Source of the DNA: Fusibacter ferrireducens
GTDB taxonomy: Bacteria > Bacillota > Clostridia > Peptostreptococcales > Acidaminobacteraceae
Direction of reading: 5' to 3'
DNA: 64,000 nucleotides
Assembly: GCF_015352425.1 (NCBI RefSeq)
Contig: NZ_JADKNH010000010.1
Location: 62,001 to 126,000, forward strand
The notes under the pieces were generated by a model that saw nothing but the letters and a program-made list of their open reading frames with translations, made no database searches and was not told where the DNA came from. The translations under genes were made by a program, and so were the position numbers. This document shows, one piece after another, positions 9,799-17,505 of this stretch; positions within the stretch are counted from its first letter, which is position 1; each line of letters opens with the position of its first letter.

Positions 9799-11186
9799 AT
9801 ATTTTTCAACTTATTATACAAAGTTGCTAGAGATATCCCCAAAGCTTCTGCTGCAAGCCTTTTTCCTTCCATATCATGTCCAAATAGGTCCAGCGCATTT
9901 TGAATGCTTTTAATTTCGGCGTTCTTTAATGTCACCGCAAGTTTCTCAAATTTCAAATTTTCAGCATGATGTTCTAAATAATATTTTTGTATTCGACTAG
10001 GGAGATGAGTATAGTCAATCTCAAAATCAGTCATCATGTTGTAGGCGAATTCAATCGCATTGACAAGTTCTCGTATGTTGCCAGGCCAGTTGTAATTACA
10101 CAACATTTTCAAAGCCTCATCAGTCAAATCAATTCTTCTTTTCGCCTCATTTGCCTTGCGCTTTAATGCCATTTTAATCAGAGGATAAATATCGCCCTTA
10201 CGCGCTCTTAGAGGCGTTAATTCTATCGGAAATACGGCTATCCTATAGTAGAGGTCTTCTTTAAACAAGCCTTCTTGTACAAGCGTTTCCAAATCCTTAT
10301 TGGTTGCAACAATCACTCTGACATCAATTGGAATTTCTTTGACGCTTCCAATGCGTCTTACGGTACTTTCCTGAATAGTCCTTAGGAGTTTCGATTGCAA
10401 GCTGATATCCATCTCTGAAATCTCATCTAAAAAGATCGTCCCCGTATTGGCAGCTTCAAAGAGACCGATTTTCCCCTCTTTTGTGGCGCCTGTAAATGAA
10501 CCTTCTGAATAGCCAAACAGCTCGCTTTCCAATAAATTATGGCTCATAGTTGCACAGTTAATGACGATAAACGGACCTTCTCTTCTAGGCGAATCATTGT
10601 GAATCGCCTGAGCATAGAGTTCTTTACCAGTGCCACTCTCGCCACTGATCAGAACAGTCGTGTCTTTTTGAGCTATTTTTTTTGCCAATGCTTTTGTCCT
10701 AAGTGAACTCGGGTCCTCCGCAACGATGTCATCATAAGTGTACTTAGCTTTTTGAATCGCATTCATCTGTTTTCTGAGGATATTGATTTCTTTTTTATAA
10801 TGACTGATCTCATTAGAGAGTTCATAGACATCTCCAATGGCCTTTACTAAAGAGATGCCTCCGATGACTTCACCTTTGGACAAAATCGGTGACATATTCA
10901 CCATGTACTCGACACCATCTTCCATTCTCAAGGCTCTAAGGACTTTCTCACCGCTGGCAATGACGTTGGGCAATCTTGCACCTGGCCTTACAGATAGGAT
11001 ATCATTGCCAACGATTTCATCATATTTAACGCCGGTGATGCGCGTGTAAGCAGGATTAATATATTGGACGACTGCATTTTTATCTATGATTAAAACGCCA
11101 TCATATATGGCATCCAAAATCACACGGCTGATATCTCCATGTCCAAGTATATGTCCACAGTCTTCATTTAAATTAACTGTCTCCAT
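9789..11186 (-). CDS. Sigma-54-dependent enhancer-binding regulator with PAS domain
   Basis: 465 residues. A PAS domain (about 20-130, with VLIIDKNAVVQYINPAYTRI-like pattern), an AAA+ activator domain with Walker A GESGTGKE (about 181) and the sigma-54 contact loop GSFTGA (about 226, S for the usual A), and a C-terminal Fis-type helix-turn-helix (AAEALGISLATLYNKL). It should activate the adjacent CitMHS-AtuA operon through the palindromes at 9752-9798. The PAS domain probably senses substrate. I start at ATG 11186, nine bases after GGGAGG; the longer frame has no ribosome site and contains a repeated ATTACACA motif. Confidence 0.9.
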   Translation of the reverse strand: METVNLNEDCGHILGHGDISRVILDAIYDGVLIIDKNAVVQYINPAYTRITGVKYDEIVGNDILSVRPGARLPNVIASGEKVLRALRMEDGVEYMVNMSPILSKGEVIGGISLVKAIGDVYELSNEISHYKKEINILRKQMNAIQKAKYTYDDIVAEDPSSLRTKALAKKIAQKDTTVLISGESGTGKELYAQAIHNDSPRREGPFIVINCATMSHNLLESELFGYSEGSFTGATKEGKIGLFEAANTGTIFLDEISEMDISLQSKLLRTIQESTVRRIGSVKEIPIDVRVIVATNKDLETLVQEGLFKEDLYYRIAVFPIELTPLRARKGDIYPLIKMALKRKANEAKRRIDLTDEALKMLCNYNWPGNIRELVNAIEFAYNMMTDFEIDYTHLPSRIQKYYLEHHAENLKFEKLAVTLKNAEIKSIQNALDLFGHDMEGKRLAAEALGISLATLYNKLKNISK

Positions 11187-11443
11187 CTTTGCAATCCTCC
11201 CTCTCCATCTGTGTAATCCATCTTCTGTATATGTGTAATTCATCTTCTATATCCGTGGTTTACTCTTTATTAGCACCATTATAACATAAAAAAGCTTGCC
11301 TCTATTATAAGTTGATTGATCTATGACAGTATCTTTTTGAATACTAACGCAATCTAAAGATGGTACTTATATTTTATTTTATACCTGCTATTATTATAAT
11401 ATGAGTAATTTAAATAAAAATACGTTCGTAAGGAGTAATGACT

Positions 11444-11839
11444 ATGAAAAGAGCATTAGAATTTTTACAAGATTGTGGCACATTTTACTTAGCAACAACC
11501 GAGGGTGATCAGCCTAGAGTGAGACCCTTTGGTGCTATTTTTGAATTTGAAGGTAAACTCTACACAGCCACTAACAACACAAAAGCATGTTTTAAGCAAA
11601 TGATGGCAAATCCTAAAGTCGAAATTTCCGGTATGAATGCGAAGGGAGAATGGATTCGAATCGCTGGTGATATTGCTTGCGATGATAGAAGAGAAGCAAA
11701 AGCCTTTGCACTTGAAGCTGTCCCTGTTTTAAAGACAATGTATCAAGCCGATGACGGCATATTTACAGTGATGTACTTTAAAGAAGCCACTGCTACAATT
11801 GCCTCTTTTACTGGAAACCCTGAAACTTTTTCTTTCTAG
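11444..11839 (+). CDS. Pyridoxamine 5'-phosphate oxidase-family flavin-binding protein
   Basis: 131 residues with the split-barrel pattern typical of the small PPOX family: FYLATTEGDQPRVRPFG near the N-terminus, then KACFKQMMANPKVEIS and a conserved middle strand. These proteins bind FMN or F420-like cofactors and are often called general stress or FMN-binding proteins; this one is probably not the true PdxH. I start at ATG 11444, eight bases after AGGAG; ATG 11438 is only two bases from it. Single gene, terminator just downstream. Confidence 0.82.
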   Translation: MKRALEFLQDCGTFYLATTEGDQPRVRPFGAIFEFEGKLYTATNNTKACFKQMMANPKVEISGMNAKGEWIRIAGDIACDDRREAKAFALEAVPVLKTMYQADDGIFTVMYFKEATATIASFTGNPETFSF

Positions 11840-11865
11840 AAAACACGATTATTTAACTTAATACA

Positions 11866-11935
11866 TTAAAAGGCTGATGACTTTTCAGATCGGTTATAAA
11901 TTCAAACCCTTCGGAAAGATCTTCAGCCTTTTATA
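11866..11935. terminator. Long hairpin terminator after the PPOX gene
   Basis: AAAAGGCTGA pairs with TCAGCCTTTT across about 50 bases that hold further partial pairing (CTTTTCAGATC / AAAGATC). It can serve the plus strand and possibly the opposing strand. Confidence 0.6.
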
Positions 11936-12062
11936 ATCCGTATGGTATTTCCTCTGTCCAGTATTTATTTAAGACGCCTGTTTTAGGATCAACTGTGCCC
12001 TGACGAAACGACTAGCCCTCTCGCAAGGGCAATGTCTGAAGGCGTTGAAATAGTAGTCCACT
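11931..12062 (-). pseudogene. Possible gene remnant downstream of the TetR gene
   Basis: A minus-strand frame ends GTVDPKTGVLNKYWTEEIPY then GL and stop. It looks protein-like and has weak resemblance to the EDVPYGL region of octopine/nopaline dehydrogenase-type proteins. Upstream the frame meets a TAG within about 25 residues, and there is no start. A short hairpin AGCCCT/AGGGC lies inside. I regard it as a decayed gene end rather than an active gene; the family assignment is weak. Confidence 0.3.
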
Positions 12063-12743
12063 CTAAGAGCGTGCTGTGTTTAAATGCCCTGATTCATCAA
12101 CTGCCCTTTGAAATACAAGATCGAGATATCTATTGATCTCATTTGCTCGATTAACCGGTAATTCCATAATGCCATATAAAAGCAAGCCATCAAGCAAAGC
12201 CATGTATTGAAGTGCAAAGCCTTGACATAAATCGGAATTTGCATCTGATAACCCTGCCTTAAAAACTGAAGCCATGACAGATAGATAATTTTGGTAGACC
12301 TCACTTAGTATGTTTCTAAAATGATGATAGATCACCATTCTGCCGAACATTTGCATGATAATGCTTTGACGCTCTTCAAGAGAAAATGAATCCAAATAGT
12401 CTAAATCGCCCTCATTTGAGGGGCATTCAGCACATAATTCATAGGCCTCTTCTAAATTGCCAATGGTGGTCAGCCCAATTACCTTAAGAATTGTGTGTGC
12501 ATCCATATTGGTTTTAATCAGTGCTTCCATCCCTGATGAGAATTGCACTAGAAAAGCCTTGCAAGATTCATTTATTAGCATTTCTTTATTTTTAAAATAG
12601 TAGACCACAACCCCTTTTGAAACCCCTGCACGTGAAGCCACTTTGTCCAGTGTCACGTCTTCAAATCCCTTATTTGCTATAATCCAAAGCACTGCATTGA
12701 TCAGCTCTTTTCTCCTTATTGGTTCCATTCCAATCTTTGGCAT
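12063..12743 (-). CDS. TetR/AcrR-family transcriptional regulator
   Basis: 226 residues. The N-terminal helix-turn-helix (GFEDVTLDKVASRAGVSKG, then YYFKNKEML) is typical TetR; the C-terminal ligand domain is not assignable to a subfamily. It lies 72 bases after the flavodoxin/ferredoxin gene on the same strand and is probably co-transcribed. The perfect palindrome TGACCGGTCA at the promoter of that gene is a TetR-type operator, which suggests autoregulation of the pair. Confidence 0.85.
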   Translation of the reverse strand: MPKIGMEPIRRKELINAVLWIIANKGFEDVTLDKVASRAGVSKGVVVYYFKNKEMLINESCKAFLVQFSSGMEALIKTNMDAHTILKVIGLTTIGNLEEAYELCAECPSNEGDLDYLDSFSLEERQSIIMQMFGRMVIYHHFRNILSEVYQNYLSVMASVFKAGLSDANSDLCQGFALQYMALLDGLLLYGIMELPVNRANEINRYLDLVFQRAVDESGHLNTARS

Positions 12744-12815
12744 TCATTACTCCTTTACGATGACTTTTTGAAAACTTTATTTCAATTTAATTTCAGTATT
12801 ATTGATCTCATCTAC

Positions 12816-13703
12816 TCACATTGTATCGTCCTTGAGATACGCTATAAAATGTTTAAAATAACCCACTAAATTTGATTCTATAAAGGGCTCTTCCTCGGGA
12901 CTATTGTTAATCAAATTTTCAATATCATACCCATTTTTTAAAACGACAAATTGCATGGTTCCAGCTTCTATTGCCTTTTGGGAACAAGTGTAGATGCACC
13001 TCATACACATATAACACTTATTTCCAAATTTTATTTGCCCTTCTTCAAGCCTTATATTTTGTGAGGGACAATGCTTCACGCAACGGCCACAATGATTGCA
13101 TTGCGGATTAGCATATAGAAATCTGCCAAATATTTTAGCCCCCATTTTTTCCTCACAAAAGTTGATCATAGGGGCTGTTGATCTGATCGCAATATTGGGC
13201 TGATAGATTCTTCTGACTTCATTTTGAAGTTCTATACTCATGTGCACCACTTTGCGCTGAGCTGCTTGATACAGTAATCTTACCATGTGATCATCATATG
13301 CCATAAGCCAATTCGATCCCATGGCAATGATGCGCTCATAGATGACCTCATACCCTTTTTTCTGTAATTTTCTTTTGATTGAAGCTGTTGCATTGTGATT
13401 TATGCGGATATAATCTGCCCCTGTCAAAAGTATGAAGACTTTTCGATCTTGCACAGGCTCAAATTGATCCACAAAATGTTTGATGATTTCTGGGGTTCCA
13501 AATCCATATATGGGGTATGCTATTCCGATGAGGTCCACAGCCATATGTATAAGGCCATTCATATCCCTAAGCATATCTTCAATATTTCTGAGTATCGTCA
13601 TATTCCCTTGAATTTTAGCGATTTCTTTTGCCAGTAGCTCTGACACAACTTTTGTATTGCCTGTTCCAGAAAAATAACATATGGCTGTCTTTTGAGTTTT
13701 CAT
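12816..13703 (-). CDS. EFR1-type protein: flavodoxin-like domain plus two [4Fe-4S] clusters
   Basis: 295 residues. The N-terminal flavodoxin-like fold begins with AICYFSGTGNTKVVSE, an FMN phosphate loop. C-terminal ferredoxin motifs CNHCGRCVKHCP (about 200-211) and CYMCMRCIYTCS (about 229-240) each bind one [4Fe-4S] cluster, with a loose third region. Such proteins carry electrons in anaerobes; the partner is unknown. The start is an ATG with GGGGG upstream. A TetR operator overlaps the -10 region of its promoter, so it is probably induced by a small toxic or redox compound (inference). Confidence 0.87.
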   Translation of the reverse strand: MKTQKTAICYFSGTGNTKVVSELLAKEIAKIQGNMTILRNIEDMLRDMNGLIHMAVDLIGIAYPIYGFGTPEIIKHFVDQFEPVQDRKVFILLTGADYIRINHNATASIKRKLQKKGYEVIYERIIAMGSNWLMAYDDHMVRLLYQAAQRKVVHMSIELQNEVRRIYQPNIAIRSTAPMINFCEEKMGAKIFGRFLYANPQCNHCGRCVKHCPSQNIRLEEGQIKFGNKCYMCMRCIYTCSQKAIEAGTMQFVVLKNGYDIENLINNSPEEEPFIESNLVGYFKHFIAYLKDDTM

Positions 13704-13724
13704 TAAGTACCCCCTTTTTTATTT

Positions 13725-13739
13725 TGACCGGTCAGTATA
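13725..13739 (-). promoter_or_regulatory. TetR-type operator overlapping the EFR1 gene promoter
   Basis: The perfect palindrome TGACCGGTCA (13725-13734) lies right after a minus-strand -10-like TATACT (13739-13734) and 22 bases before the start codon. A bound TetR dimer would block transcription. The -35 is not obvious. Confidence 0.65.
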
Positions 13740-13776
13740 ATTAAATTCTAATCCTATACTTCATTAAATTCAAGGC

Positions 13777-13813
13777 AAAAAAGGCAACTCTTCTAGAAGA
13801 ATTGCCTTTTTTT
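13777..13813. terminator. Bidirectional terminator
   Basis: AAAAAAGGCAA and TTGCCTTTTTTT form a strong stem with a TCTTCTAGAAGA inner palindrome and runs of T on both strands. It ends the DUF2000 gene before the EFR1 promoter. Confidence 0.8.
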
Positions 13814-13873
13814 GCTCCGTGCTTATTCAAGTCATTCCATATTCAATTTCACTTTTAACTTTTAACACGCCCA

Positions 13874-14281
13874 CTAATCATGTAACTTCAAACCCTTAAC
13901 CAGTTTATTCACATGATTTTTCTTACCATAAATACCTAGCCCAACGATGTTCAACGCTTCCGTTTTATAGGCTCTAACTTGTTCTCTATTGGCTATGTCA
14001 TTACCCGTATTGAACAGTTCTTCTGTATAAACTGCAAATTCAACTTCTTTCGAAAGCCCTTTTTTAAGAATTTCTTTTAGTACCGCTTGAGTGGCGGCAT
14101 ATATTATAATGGGCTGGTCAATCATCGGTAAATACTGAACGTCACTGGCATCCCAATAAGGTTCACCTATAACCTCTTGACTTCCACCTATGCCACCTGC
14201 TAAGAAAGCCGTCACATTTAATTTTTGCCAAGACATAAGATCTTCTTTAACAATGATCGCTATTTTTTTCTCTAAATTCAT
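13874..14281 (-). CDS. DUF2000-family protein
   Basis: 135 residues. KIAIIVKEDLMSWQKLNVTAFL and IYAATQAVLKEIL fit the DUF2000 family, small proteins of the peptidyl-tRNA-hydrolase-II-like fold with unknown function. I start at ATG 14281, six bases after GAGG; an ATG four codons upstream overlaps the ribosome site. It stands between two decayed or unrelated genes, so context gives no function. Confidence 0.75.
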   Translation of the reverse strand: MNLEKKIAIIVKEDLMSWQKLNVTAFLAGGIGGSQEVIGEPYWDASDVQYLPMIDQPIIIYAATQAVLKEILKKGLSKEVEFAVYTEELFNTGNDIANREQVRAYKTEALNIVGLGIYGKKNHVNKLVKGLKLHD

Positions 14282-14325
14282 CACAAACCTCATTTCAAAT
14301 TCGAGTATATCCTCTAAAAACTAAT

Positions 14326-14580
14326 CTACATGAATTTTACAGCAGTGTCCCTATTCGTGTATAGTATATAATTGCAGCAAATATTATTGTAGGTACTTGT
14401 ATAGGAGCCTGGTTGGAACGCACCTGTGGAGGCAATGTTTAGTATCTTACCTCTACCTGCCAAATACATATCTGCGATAAATAACTTGCACAGTTCCACA
14501 ATATTGATGACATTGAGAATCATCATATTTTTGTCCTGCACCAACTCAATCTGTTCCGTCTAATGATCTGTACTAACACT
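14326..14580 (-). pseudogene. Short-chain dehydrogenase/reductase fragment
   Basis: A 72-codon open frame holds the middle of an SDR: LNVINIVELCKLFIADM, then GKILNIASTGAFQPGSY with the catalytic serine region, and STY where the catalytic tyrosine should be. The YxxxK lysine is lost because the frame shifts just after the tyrosine. The Rossmann N-terminus is missing and only about ten further SDR-like codons can be read upstream of the Met. I call it a decayed gene. Confidence 0.6.
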
Positions 14581-14672
14581 TTCATTATATAATTTTCAAT
14601 TAAATCTTTCCACACGCATATAGGTGGATACAAAGTCATTGTATAAATAAACCTTTATCACAAAATAAAAAT

Positions 14673-14759
14673 TCCTCATCATATCCATTCTTTCAGGCTA
14701 GCGTCCTCTCGGTTTTATAAACCGCTGAGGATTGCCTTGCAGGATGGATATGATGAGGA
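14673..14759 (-). terminator. Large two-level hairpin after the AraC gene
   Basis: TCCTCATCATATCCAT (14673-14688) is perfectly inverted at 14744-14759. Its interior holds a second stem, TCCTC-CGGTTT with AAACCG-GAGGA. On the minus strand a T-rich run follows, and the structure lies 28 bases beyond the AraC stop, so it can act as a terminator. The perfect 16-bp outer stem is longer than needed and may mark a mobile palindromic element. Confidence 0.6.
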
Positions 14760-14786
14760 TTTACATACTCAGATTTGCTTATGCGA

Positions 14787-15563
14787 TCAACTCATATGAG
14801 TCATGTATTCAAATGCAGTTATGCCATACACATTCTTGAAATGTTTGTTAAGATGGCTGATATCGGTAAAGCCACAGGCTTCAATTGCTGTGTAGACGTC
14901 TTTTTTCTCTTCTATTAAGCGACGTGCATATTCTATCTTGCTGTTTAAAAAATATTGATAGGGTGAGATGCCAGTTGCTTCTTTGAACGCTCTAATAAAC
15001 TGAAACTTGGACATGCCAAATTCATTGCTTAAGTCTTCCAATTTCAATACGCCACTGTAATTTGAAGTGATGATTTTCTTAGACTTCTTTATCAATGAAG
15101 GCTCTTTTTTATAATTATAGTTAATTTCCATCTGAGAAACACCCTCTGCAACTTGCATGAGTAAGTCACTGCACAGTGCGTCTTCTTCATGATTGAGAAC
15201 GGCCTTTGTAAGATTAAGAATTTTACTTTCTAATTTTGAGTTATAAACAATGGGTTCATTGAACAGAATCGGTTCTTTTTTCCCCAATATTTCCATCATC
15301 AATTGCGGATGAATATAGAGCATTACATAATCAATGCCCGTTTTATCGTAGGCGCTGCCATCATGAGGTTGTTCTGGATTAAAGAGCATGATCCCATTGC
15401 GGTGAGAAGAAAGCAACGCGCCCTTGAGATGATACTGCTGAATCCCACTTAGAGTTACACCAATAGCATATTCTTCATGAGAATGCCTCTTATAGCTAAA
15501 ATCTGAGAGATGAGCAGACAAAGCCATAATCTCAGATTGTTTTTTATAGATAAACTGGTCCAC
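14787..15563 (-). CDS. AraC-family transcriptional regulator
   Basis: 258 residues, starting at GTG with GGAGGAG upstream. An N-terminal cupin-type sensing domain (SYKRHSHEEYAIGV, then FNPEQPHDG) is followed by two C-terminal helix-turn-helix motifs (LEDLSNEFGMSKFQFIRAFKEATG; AIEACGFTDISHLNKHFK, given here as signatures). It lies 14 bases after the LysE-family gene in the same direction and probably controls this exporter, as is common for AraC/LysE pairs. Confidence 0.88.
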   Translation of the reverse strand: MDQFIYKKQSEIMALSAHLSDFSYKRHSHEEYAIGVTLSGIQQYHLKGALLSSHRNGIMLFNPEQPHDGSAYDKTGIDYVMLYIHPQLMMEILGKKEPILFNEPIVYNSKLESKILNLTKAVLNHEEDALCSDLLMQVAEGVSQMEINYNYKKEPSLIKKSKKIITSNYSGVLKLEDLSNEFGMSKFQFIRAFKEATGISPYQYFLNSKIEYARRLIEEKKDVYTAIEACGFTDISHLNKHFKNVYGITAFEYMTHMS

Positions 15564-15577
15564 TTAAATCTCCTCCT

Positions 15578-16162
15578 TTAACTTAATATGCCTGATACCA
15601 TTATAGCAGAATAGACTAAAAAAAGGGACATCAACGTATTGGCCAGTTTCCTATGCTTTTCTAGATGCTTTTGAATGAGCATCCCAAAGGCAACCCAACT
15701 TAGAAAAGCGGCACATCCTATGGCACTGATCAACAGTGCAAATCCAAGGATTTGGGGCCAAGCGTTATAATAGGGTAAAACAAAACTTGGAATCACCGTC
15801 ATGGTAAACAAAATCACTTTGGGATTGATCAGCTGCATAATAAATCCGAATTTGACAGAAACCACTTTTGAGTTTTCTGCGCTTTTTACATCCATATGAT
15901 AAATTTTATAAGCAAGATAAAGCATATATAAGCTTCCAATAATTTGCATAATCCCAATGATTTTAGGGACAACAGCTACCAAAAATGTATTGAGTACAGC
16001 GGATATGCCAATCATAATGCTAAAGCCAATTGATGCTCCAATGACAAATTCAATTGCTCTATTTTTTCCATAATTATGGACCGTAGACAAAATCATTATA
16101 TTGGATGGTCCAGGCGTAAAAGTCACAATAATGCAATATACCATGAAAGAAAGAAAATTCAA
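15578..16162 (-). CDS. LysE/RhtB-family amino-acid exporter
   Basis: 194 residues with about six transmembrane helices. The N-terminal FTPGPSNIMIL is the family signature. It exports an amino acid or related compound across the membrane; substrate not predictable. I start at TTG 16162, eight bases after GGAGG, which gives the usual MNFLSF-type N-terminus; GTG 16171 is inside the ribosome site. The leader upstream contains a structured element (16201-16296). Confidence 0.85.
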   Translation of the reverse strand: MNFLSFMVYCIIVTFTPGPSNIMILSTVHNYGKNRAIEFVIGASIGFSIMIGISAVLNTFLVAVVPKIIGIMQIIGSLYMLYLAYKIYHMDVKSAENSKVVSVKFGFIMQLINPKVILFTMTVIPSFVLPYYNAWPQILGFALLISAIGCAAFLSWVAFGMLIQKHLEKHRKLANTLMSLFLVYSAIMVSGILS

Positions 16163-16200
16163 AAGATACACCTCCCAGTGCGTTTTATGAATTATACTTT

Positions 16201-16296
16201 AAAAGCGGGTTTGTTGCATAGTACATTATTGCAGGGAATTTGTGTATAGAAACACCTTGTTAAGTGCCAACACTTCGGACAAGAATCCCCGCTTTT
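16201..16296 (-). other. Multibranched structured element in the LysE leader
   Basis: AAAAGCGGG (16201-16209) is perfectly inverted at 16288-16296. Read on the minus strand, the interior folds into three hairpins: CTTGT..AAGTG with CACTT..ACAAG, GTGT with ACAC, and TGCAATA with TATGCA. The element ends 39 bases before the LysE start. It could be a regulatory leader RNA or a palindromic DNA repeat. I do not recognise a known riboswitch class. Confidence 0.4.
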
Positions 16297-16345
16297 TTTC
16301 AAAACACTGTGGATTGTCCGCTTTGATAGCGTTTAACGAGGTATG

Positions 16346-17461
16346 TTAATCCCCATAATACATTTCTGTGACTTCGTCGAAATAGGCTTGCATAAGGCCA
16401 AAGTATCTGCCAAATTCATATGGGCTCTCTTCTTCTACATATAGGATTTCTGAATTTTCAGGATGTGCAACCTCAATGATTTTTAGAGCCGCTTTTTCCC
16501 CTTTTTCAGGCTTTGATTCAATGGGCTCTATTGTAACCTTTGTCCCTTTCGATAAAGCGCCCACCGTCTTGGACAACGTAAATTCTGGATAAGTGATCTC
16601 TATAAGATTTAATTTGCCTTGATTGTATTCAAATAAACCCATCTCATAAATATCATATTGGAAAGTCTCTAACTTTATATGCCCTTTGCCATCTGCCTCA
16701 TGATCAAAATATGATGTTGATTGAGCGCTTACAATTGTCCAATCTTGTGTTTCAGGATTATAACGGCAGAGTGCACTGGTGTAGTCCGCACTTGGTCCAG
16801 CATCATAAAGTAATAATTCTCTTTCACCATCTGTAATGTCTATATCCGTCACAAGAGCGCCCATATAGGAGTCATCCCAAGGATACCATTTTTCTTCAGC
16901 ATCAATCAATTTTGTTATTATTGATGCATCCACGGTGACATGCTCTTTTATGCCATCTCCATCAAAATCAACCTCTAAAATATTGGATGAAAGTTCTGCT
17001 TTTTGCTCCTTTAAAAATGCTATATTTGCCCTTTCTACTTCAGAAAAATCGGCTTCACTAAAGTTTTCATTAACTTTATACCACGATTGGCTCTCAAAAT
17101 ATTGTTTCCAATACGCATCTTTAAACGCATAGCCTTTTCGCGCGTAGATTTCATTGAGCCCTACTCTCAACATAAGTGCATCATAGCCTGCAATGTCTTC
17201 TAATTCTAATTTTATTTGATCACTGTTTTCAAATAAACAGACTTCAGGTGAGGCCTCTGATGGTGAGCGCTCTGACTTTGATATTTCTGTGGCACTTGGC
17301 GTTTCTGTTTCTTTCGGGACAGATGCCTCTACTGGATTAGACACATTTGACGATGTCCCTTCTGATTTTGTCTTATCCACTGGTATAAACTTACTGCATG
17401 CTGTAAATGTCAGTAGGCAAATCAAGAGTGGGATGTAGATTAATTTTTTATTTTCTTTCAT
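16346..17461 (-). CDS. YARHG-domain lipoprotein
   Basis: 371 residues. A type II signal peptide ends LLTFTAC with the lipid-attachment cysteine C22. A low-complexity Ser/Thr/Glu linker (about 32-75) is followed by a YARHG domain (about 85-150, NEIYARKGYAF then SQSWYKV), an extracellular domain of unknown function, and a beta-rich C-terminal half with a DFDGDGIKEHVTV calcium-loop-like motif. It is attached to the outer face of the membrane. It lies 44 bases beyond the neighbouring 509-residue gene in the same direction. Confidence 0.82.
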   Translation of the reverse strand: MKENKKLIYIPLLICLLTFTACSKFIPVDKTKSEGTSSNVSNPVEASVPKETETPSATEISKSERSPSEASPEVCLFENSDQIKLELEDIAGYDALMLRVGLNEIYARKGYAFKDAYWKQYFESQSWYKVNENFSEADFSEVERANIAFLKEQKAELSSNILEVDFDGDGIKEHVTVDASIITKLIDAEEKWYPWDDSYMGALVTDIDITDGERELLLYDAGPSADYTSALCRYNPETQDWTIVSAQSTSYFDHEADGKGHIKLETFQYDIYEMGLFEYNQGKLNLIEITYPEFTLSKTVGALSKGTKVTIEPIESKPEKGEKAALKIIEVAHPENSEILYVEEESPYEFGRYFGLMQAYFDEVTEMYYGD

Positions 17462-17505
17462 ATGACCTTCCCCTGTTTTAAGGATTTTTTCTGGTTTAGT
17501 TTGGT

